In this document: in pieces, positions 61,480 through 64,000 of the stretch
Numbering within the stretch: the stretch's first letter is position 1
Layout: each line of letters opens with the position of its first letter
Assembly: GCA_050180705.1 (NCBI GenBank)
Contig: JBFXDX010000009.1
Span: forward strand, 1-64,000
DNA: 64,000 bases
Source of the DNA: SB25 sp050180705
Lineage (GTDB): Bacteria > Bacteroidota > Bacteroidia > Bacteroidales > Tenuifilaceae
Direction: 5' to 3'
Program-made: the position numbers and the translations under genes
Notes under the pieces: model-generated
The model's input: only the letters and a program-made list of their open reading frames with translations
Database searches by the model: none
Told to the model about the DNA's origin: nothing

Positions 61480-61706
61480 TTTTTAGAAAAACCATAAACT
61501 ACAACTGATACAAACACACAACAATAGAGAAAAAACACCACTTTGTGTAAAATACCTAATCATTTGTAAAAAAAATCTCACCACAAACCACTTTGCTATA
61601 GCAACAAACGAAAAAATAATTAAAATTGCACAAATTGCAATTGTCAATTAAAACGAATAATTATCAACCCAAAATTTAAGGAGAACAATTTTTAATTACT
61701 CTCGTG

Positions 61707-61952
61707 ATGAAGTCAAAAAATGATTTTCGGAAACCTGTAAAGAACGACTCTTACGATTCCGATGAGTTGAAGAAAGCAAAAAAACTTAAACCCGTTAAAA
61801 AGGAAAAAAATGTAAGACGCTCTCTATTCAACGAAATTGACGAAGATGAAGACCTTGACATGGATTTAAGGGATTCTTTAGATGATGAAATTTATGACGA
61901 CGATGCCTATGATGAAGACGATGAAGACGATGAAGACGATGAAGATTATTAG
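61707..61952 (+). CDS. Small protein with basic N-terminus and highly acidic tail
   Basis: The 81-residue protein has a Lys-rich first half (KKAKKLKPVKKEKNVRR) and a second half made almost only of Asp and Glu (from residue about 44 to DEDDEDDEDY). No fold or family is recognised. The start was put at the ATG at 61707; a GTG precedes it. A strong terminator follows, supporting a real gene. Possible roles include binding a basic protein or nucleic acid-associated complexes (inference only). Confidence 0.6.
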   Translation: MKSKNDFRKPVKNDSYDSDELKKAKKLKPVKKEKNVRRSLFNEIDEDEDLDMDLRDSLDDEIYDDDAYDEDDEDDEDDEDY

Positions 61953-61972
61953 CCGATAGCCTATATGGCAAT

Positions 61973-61999
61973 AAAAAAGCCCCAAGTTGGGGCTTTTGC
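61973..61999. terminator. Terminator between the acidic-protein gene and the Lrp gene
   Basis: The stem AAAAGCCCC with GGGGCTTTT lies between convergent genes. A- and T-runs suit both directions. Confidence 0.88.
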
Positions 62000-62004
62000 T
62001 TTTA

Positions 62005-62487
62005 TTACTTAACTACACTTTTGTCCTTCACATAAACCGGTCGTTCAATAGCCTGATCTAACGATATAAATGTCTCTGTTCTGGAAATTCCAGCAATATT
62101 CTGAATTGTATTTACCAAAACATCCATTAAATGTTCGTTATCGCGACAGAATAACTTAAGAAGCAAAGCATACTCTCCAGTTATAAAGTGGCATTCAACA
62201 ACCTCAGGCATAAGTTTGAGCTCATCGATAACACCTACATATTGATTTGTAGAAATTAACTGTACACCAACAAAAGCACAAACATCGAAGCCCAACGCTT
62301 TGGGTTTAACAATCATTCTTGATCCGGCAATAATACCGGCATCTTCCATTTTTTTTACACGCTGGTGTATAGCAGCACCAGATATTCCACATTCTCGAGC
62401 TATTTCAAGAAATGGCATCCTTGCATTCTTAACTAAATACGAAAGTATTTTCTGATCAATAGCATCAACTTTCAGCTTTTCGGACAT
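62005..62487 (-). CDS. Lrp/AsnC-family transcriptional regulator
   Basis: The 160-residue protein has an N-terminal winged helix-turn-helix (VDAIDQKILSYLVKNARMPFLEIARECGISGAAIHQRVKKMEDAGII) and a C-terminal RAM ligand-binding domain (about 70-150, with AFVGVQLI, VVECHFITGEYALLLKLFC). Such proteins sense amino acids. Its place beside the lysine-to-butyrate genes makes it a candidate regulator of them, unproven. The start was set at the ATG at 62487 (MSEKLKVD), six codons into the frame. Confidence 0.92.
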   Translation of the reverse strand: MSEKLKVDAIDQKILSYLVKNARMPFLEIARECGISGAAIHQRVKKMEDAGIIAGSRMIVKPKALGFDVCAFVGVQLISTNQYVGVIDELKLMPEVVECHFITGEYALLLKLFCRDNEHLMDVLVNTIQNIAGISRTETFISLDQAIERPVYVKDKSVVK

Positions 62488-62659
62488 AGGATTACAGTTT
62501 AGCATTTTTTCGATGCTAAAAATAATAAAATATTAGCAAACAGATCAGATAAATACGTTTTTTTTACAATTCGAAAAATAAATAGAATATCAAATCAACG
62601 TAATATGTCAAATTTCAAGACTTGTTTTTAGTGATAAAATTGGCATAATTAAACAAAAC

Positions 62660-63145
62660 CTAACGAATGAATCTAGTATAAATAAGTTTGTCATCATTCA
62701 TATCGTAAAAATCCTTAAGCGTTGCTTCAATTTTATAACCACATTTTTCATAAAAAAACTGTGTTGGCTTATACAAAGGCTTCGACGAGGTTTCGATATA
62801 TATACCGCGACCTCCAAGTTTTTCGATTTGCATCTCTACCTCGGAAAGAACTACCTTCCCAACACCCTTTCCTCTAAAGTCGTTATGGGTAACAATCCAG
62901 TATAAATCAAAACTATTCTTAGTACAAGCAATTGGTCCAAAGCAAGCGTACGCTATAAGCTCACCTTCAAAATCGGCAAAAACAAAATAGTACTCGCTAG
63001 CAAGCCCTTTTTCAATCCGCTCCTGAATAAGTTCAACAGCAACAGGAATCTCATAATCGTAAAAAAAACCTGTTGATGTTACAATCTTTCGTATACTTTC
63101 GATGTCTTCTATTTTAGGATCTGTTCTTAACGTAATTCCATTCAT
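62660..63145 (-). CDS. GNAT-family N-acetyltransferase
   Basis: The 161-residue protein has the GNAT acetyl-CoA-binding signature in DLYWIVTHNDFRGKGVGKVVLSEVE (R-G-K-G-V-G, about 95-100) and the usual C-terminal FYEKCGYKIEATLKDFYD. The substrate is unknown. It lies 21 bases after a D-Ala-D-Ala ligase-like gene on the same strand, so the pair may act together on a small amino-acid or peptide product. Confidence 0.85.
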   Translation of the reverse strand: MNGITLRTDPKIEDIESIRKIVTSTGFFYDYEIPVAVELIQERIEKGLASEYYFVFADFEGELIAYACFGPIACTKNSFDLYWIVTHNDFRGKGVGKVVLSEVEMQIEKLGGRGIYIETSSKPLYKPTQFFYEKCGYKIEATLKDFYDMNDDKLIYTRFIR

Positions 63146-63166
63146 TACATCTATTTTTTATATTGA

Positions 63167-64000
63167 CTATTCTAACTTAAAATTTGGAATATCACGTAAA
63201 ATACGGATTACAGCATCACTAAAATGAATACCCGTTCGCTCACAAGCCGAATAAAATCCACTTCCTGGAGTTATGCATGGGTTAACATTAAGCTCTAACA
63301 CCCATGGATTTCCATCTTCATCAACCCTAAAATCGACACGAGAATACCCATTTACACGAAAAACATCCCAGCAATCGTAGCAGATTTGTGTCATACTGTC
63401 GAGCAATGGTCTGTCAGACTCTGGCAAATCGAATGTTCGAGTTGTATTTGTGTACTCAAAGGAATCCTCATTCCACTTTGCTGTATAACCCAAAACACGG
63501 GGTTTCCCTATCGCATAATTATGGAACAACATTTCGGGAATTGGAAGAACCTGTGGTTTTGAGTTAGCAGCAAGCATGGAGATATTAAACTCTCGCCCCT
63601 CAATATATTCCTCAATAAAGAAAACGTTAAAATCAAGTTTCTCAACTTTATCCAAAAATTTAGGATCGGCTCCGCTGAAAACAGAATCCTCGTCCAACCC
63701 CAAAGAACCATCTTCCCAAATTGGTTTTATGATGTATTGCTTCTGTTTATCGGGAATAAAATCGCCCTTTCCATCGTACCAATAAGCCGTAGGAATTCCT
63801 GCATCCTTCATTCTTTGCTTGCAAAGAGTTTTTGACGACGTTAGAAAAATGGTTTCGAGCGAACCACCCGTAAATGGAATGTTCATTGAGTTTAACAATG
63901 CAGGTGCCAGAAAAATAAGATTACCGCAATTGTTAACGGACTCCACAAGATTAAACACAAAATCGGGATTATACTTTTCTAAGATCTCTTTGTTCTTTTG
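63167..64000 (-). CDS. ATP-grasp ligase, D-alanine-D-alanine ligase-like, N-terminus cut by the window edge
   Basis: The frame is open to base 64000, so the N-terminus is outside the window. The visible part has ATP-grasp features: YIIKPIWEDGSLGLDEDSV, FFIEEYIEGREFNISML, YSRVDFRVDEDGNPWVLELNVNPCITPGSGFY with the metal-binding Glu/Asn. This resembles D-Ala-D-Ala ligases but the N-terminal part (NLVESVNNCGNLIFLAPALLNSMNIPFTGG) is shared by a broader set of Ddl-like ligases. Because it is paired with a GNAT gene, a dedicated small-molecule ligase is as likely as a cell-wall role. Confidence 0.8.
   Translation of the reverse strand, partial: QKNKEILEKYNPDFVFNLVESVNNCGNLIFLAPALLNSMNIPFTGGSLETIFLTSSKTLCKQRMKDAGIPTAYWYDGKGDFIPDKQKQYIIKPIWEDGSLGLDEDSVFSGADPKFLDKVEKLDFNVFFIEEYIEGREFNISMLAANSKPQVLPIPEMLFHNYAIGKPRVLGYTAKWNEDSFEYTNTTRTFDLPESDRPLLDSMTQICYDCWDVFRVNGYSRVDFRVDEDGNPWVLELNVNPCITPGSGFYSACERTGIHFSDAVIRILRDIPNFKLE

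Larger units (their letters stand above)
61078..61706. other. Gene-free region ahead of the thiolase unit and the acidic-protein gene
   Basis: Very AT-rich, with no gene. A minus-strand TAGATTTG (61181-61174) is a candidate -7 box for atoA. A plus-strand TATATTTG (61472-61479) is one for the acidic-protein gene, leaving a leader of about 220 bases with an AAGGAGAA near 61678-61685. Confidence 0.55.

Noticed and set aside
61078..61706. Riboswitch or ncRNA in the long gap
   Set aside because: No lysine, B12 or other riboswitch core was recognised by eye. Only AT-rich sequence and candidate promoter boxes are visible.

Overview
The window looks like chromosome from an anaerobic, amino-acid-fermenting member of the Bacteroidota, probably Bacteroidales or a related order. 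The signs are AT-rich intergenic DNA, promoter boxes of the Bacteroidota type (TTTG about 20 bases before TAnnTTTG), a GEVED/fibronectin secreted protease, a FISUMP-domain protein, TPR-SpoIIE signalling proteins, a vSGLT-like sodium symporter and a complete lysine-to-butyrate pathway. No rRNA, tRNA, CRISPR array, phage or transposase gene was seen.

Layout. 1-2069: 5' part of a secreted papain-like protease (minus, runs off the left edge). 2.3-7.0 kb: proline/hydroxyproline module (aminopeptidase P, hydroxyproline dehydratase HypD and its activase). 7.0-7.8 kb: gene-free, with an array of 42-bp palindromic repeats. 7.8-11.4 kb: L,D-transpeptidase, DMT transporter, LpxH-like phosphoesterase. 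11.5-23.3 kb: signalling region with a TPR-SpoIIE phosphatase divergent from a Cache-HAMP-GAF-PAS protein, a FISUMP surface protein, an ECF sigma/anti-sigma/outer-membrane trio, and a TPR protein whose C-terminus looks like a catalytically dead SpoIIE domain. 23.4-38.5 kb: mostly housekeeping genes (pepE, deoxyhypusine synthase-like, rpiB, hemW, CorA, nucleotidyltransferase, symporter, deoC, dtd, mazG-like, YceI, AEC), plus a second KamA-family radical SAM enzyme that lacks the lysine-binding aspartates.

38.8-43.6 kb: a compact class I lanthipeptide locus: a Thr/Cys-rich precursor, a terminator-like hairpin, a LanC cyclase and a split LanB dehydratase (separate glutamylation and elimination proteins). 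There is no protease or exporter beside it. It is followed at 43.6-43.96 kb by a second, inverted copy of the palindromic repeat array from 7.5 kb.

44.0-61.1 kb: one strand carries the whole route from lysine to acetate, butyrate and ammonia. In transcription order: CoA-transferase subunit B, thiolase, MaoC-type hydratase, SDR reductase; then acyl-CoA dehydrogenase, EtfB, EtfA; then CoA-transferase subunit A, Kal, Kce, two tandem Kdd paralogues, KamA, KamB, KamC, KamD, KamE. Hairpin terminators divide this into about three transcription units, which separates the two CoA-transferase subunits. Several long-loop hairpins lie between genes of the kam unit. 61.7-64 kb: a very acidic small protein, an Lrp-family regulator, a GNAT acetyltransferase and a partial ATP-grasp ligase.

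The best candidate for an undescribed system is the lanthipeptide locus at 38.8-43.6 kb.
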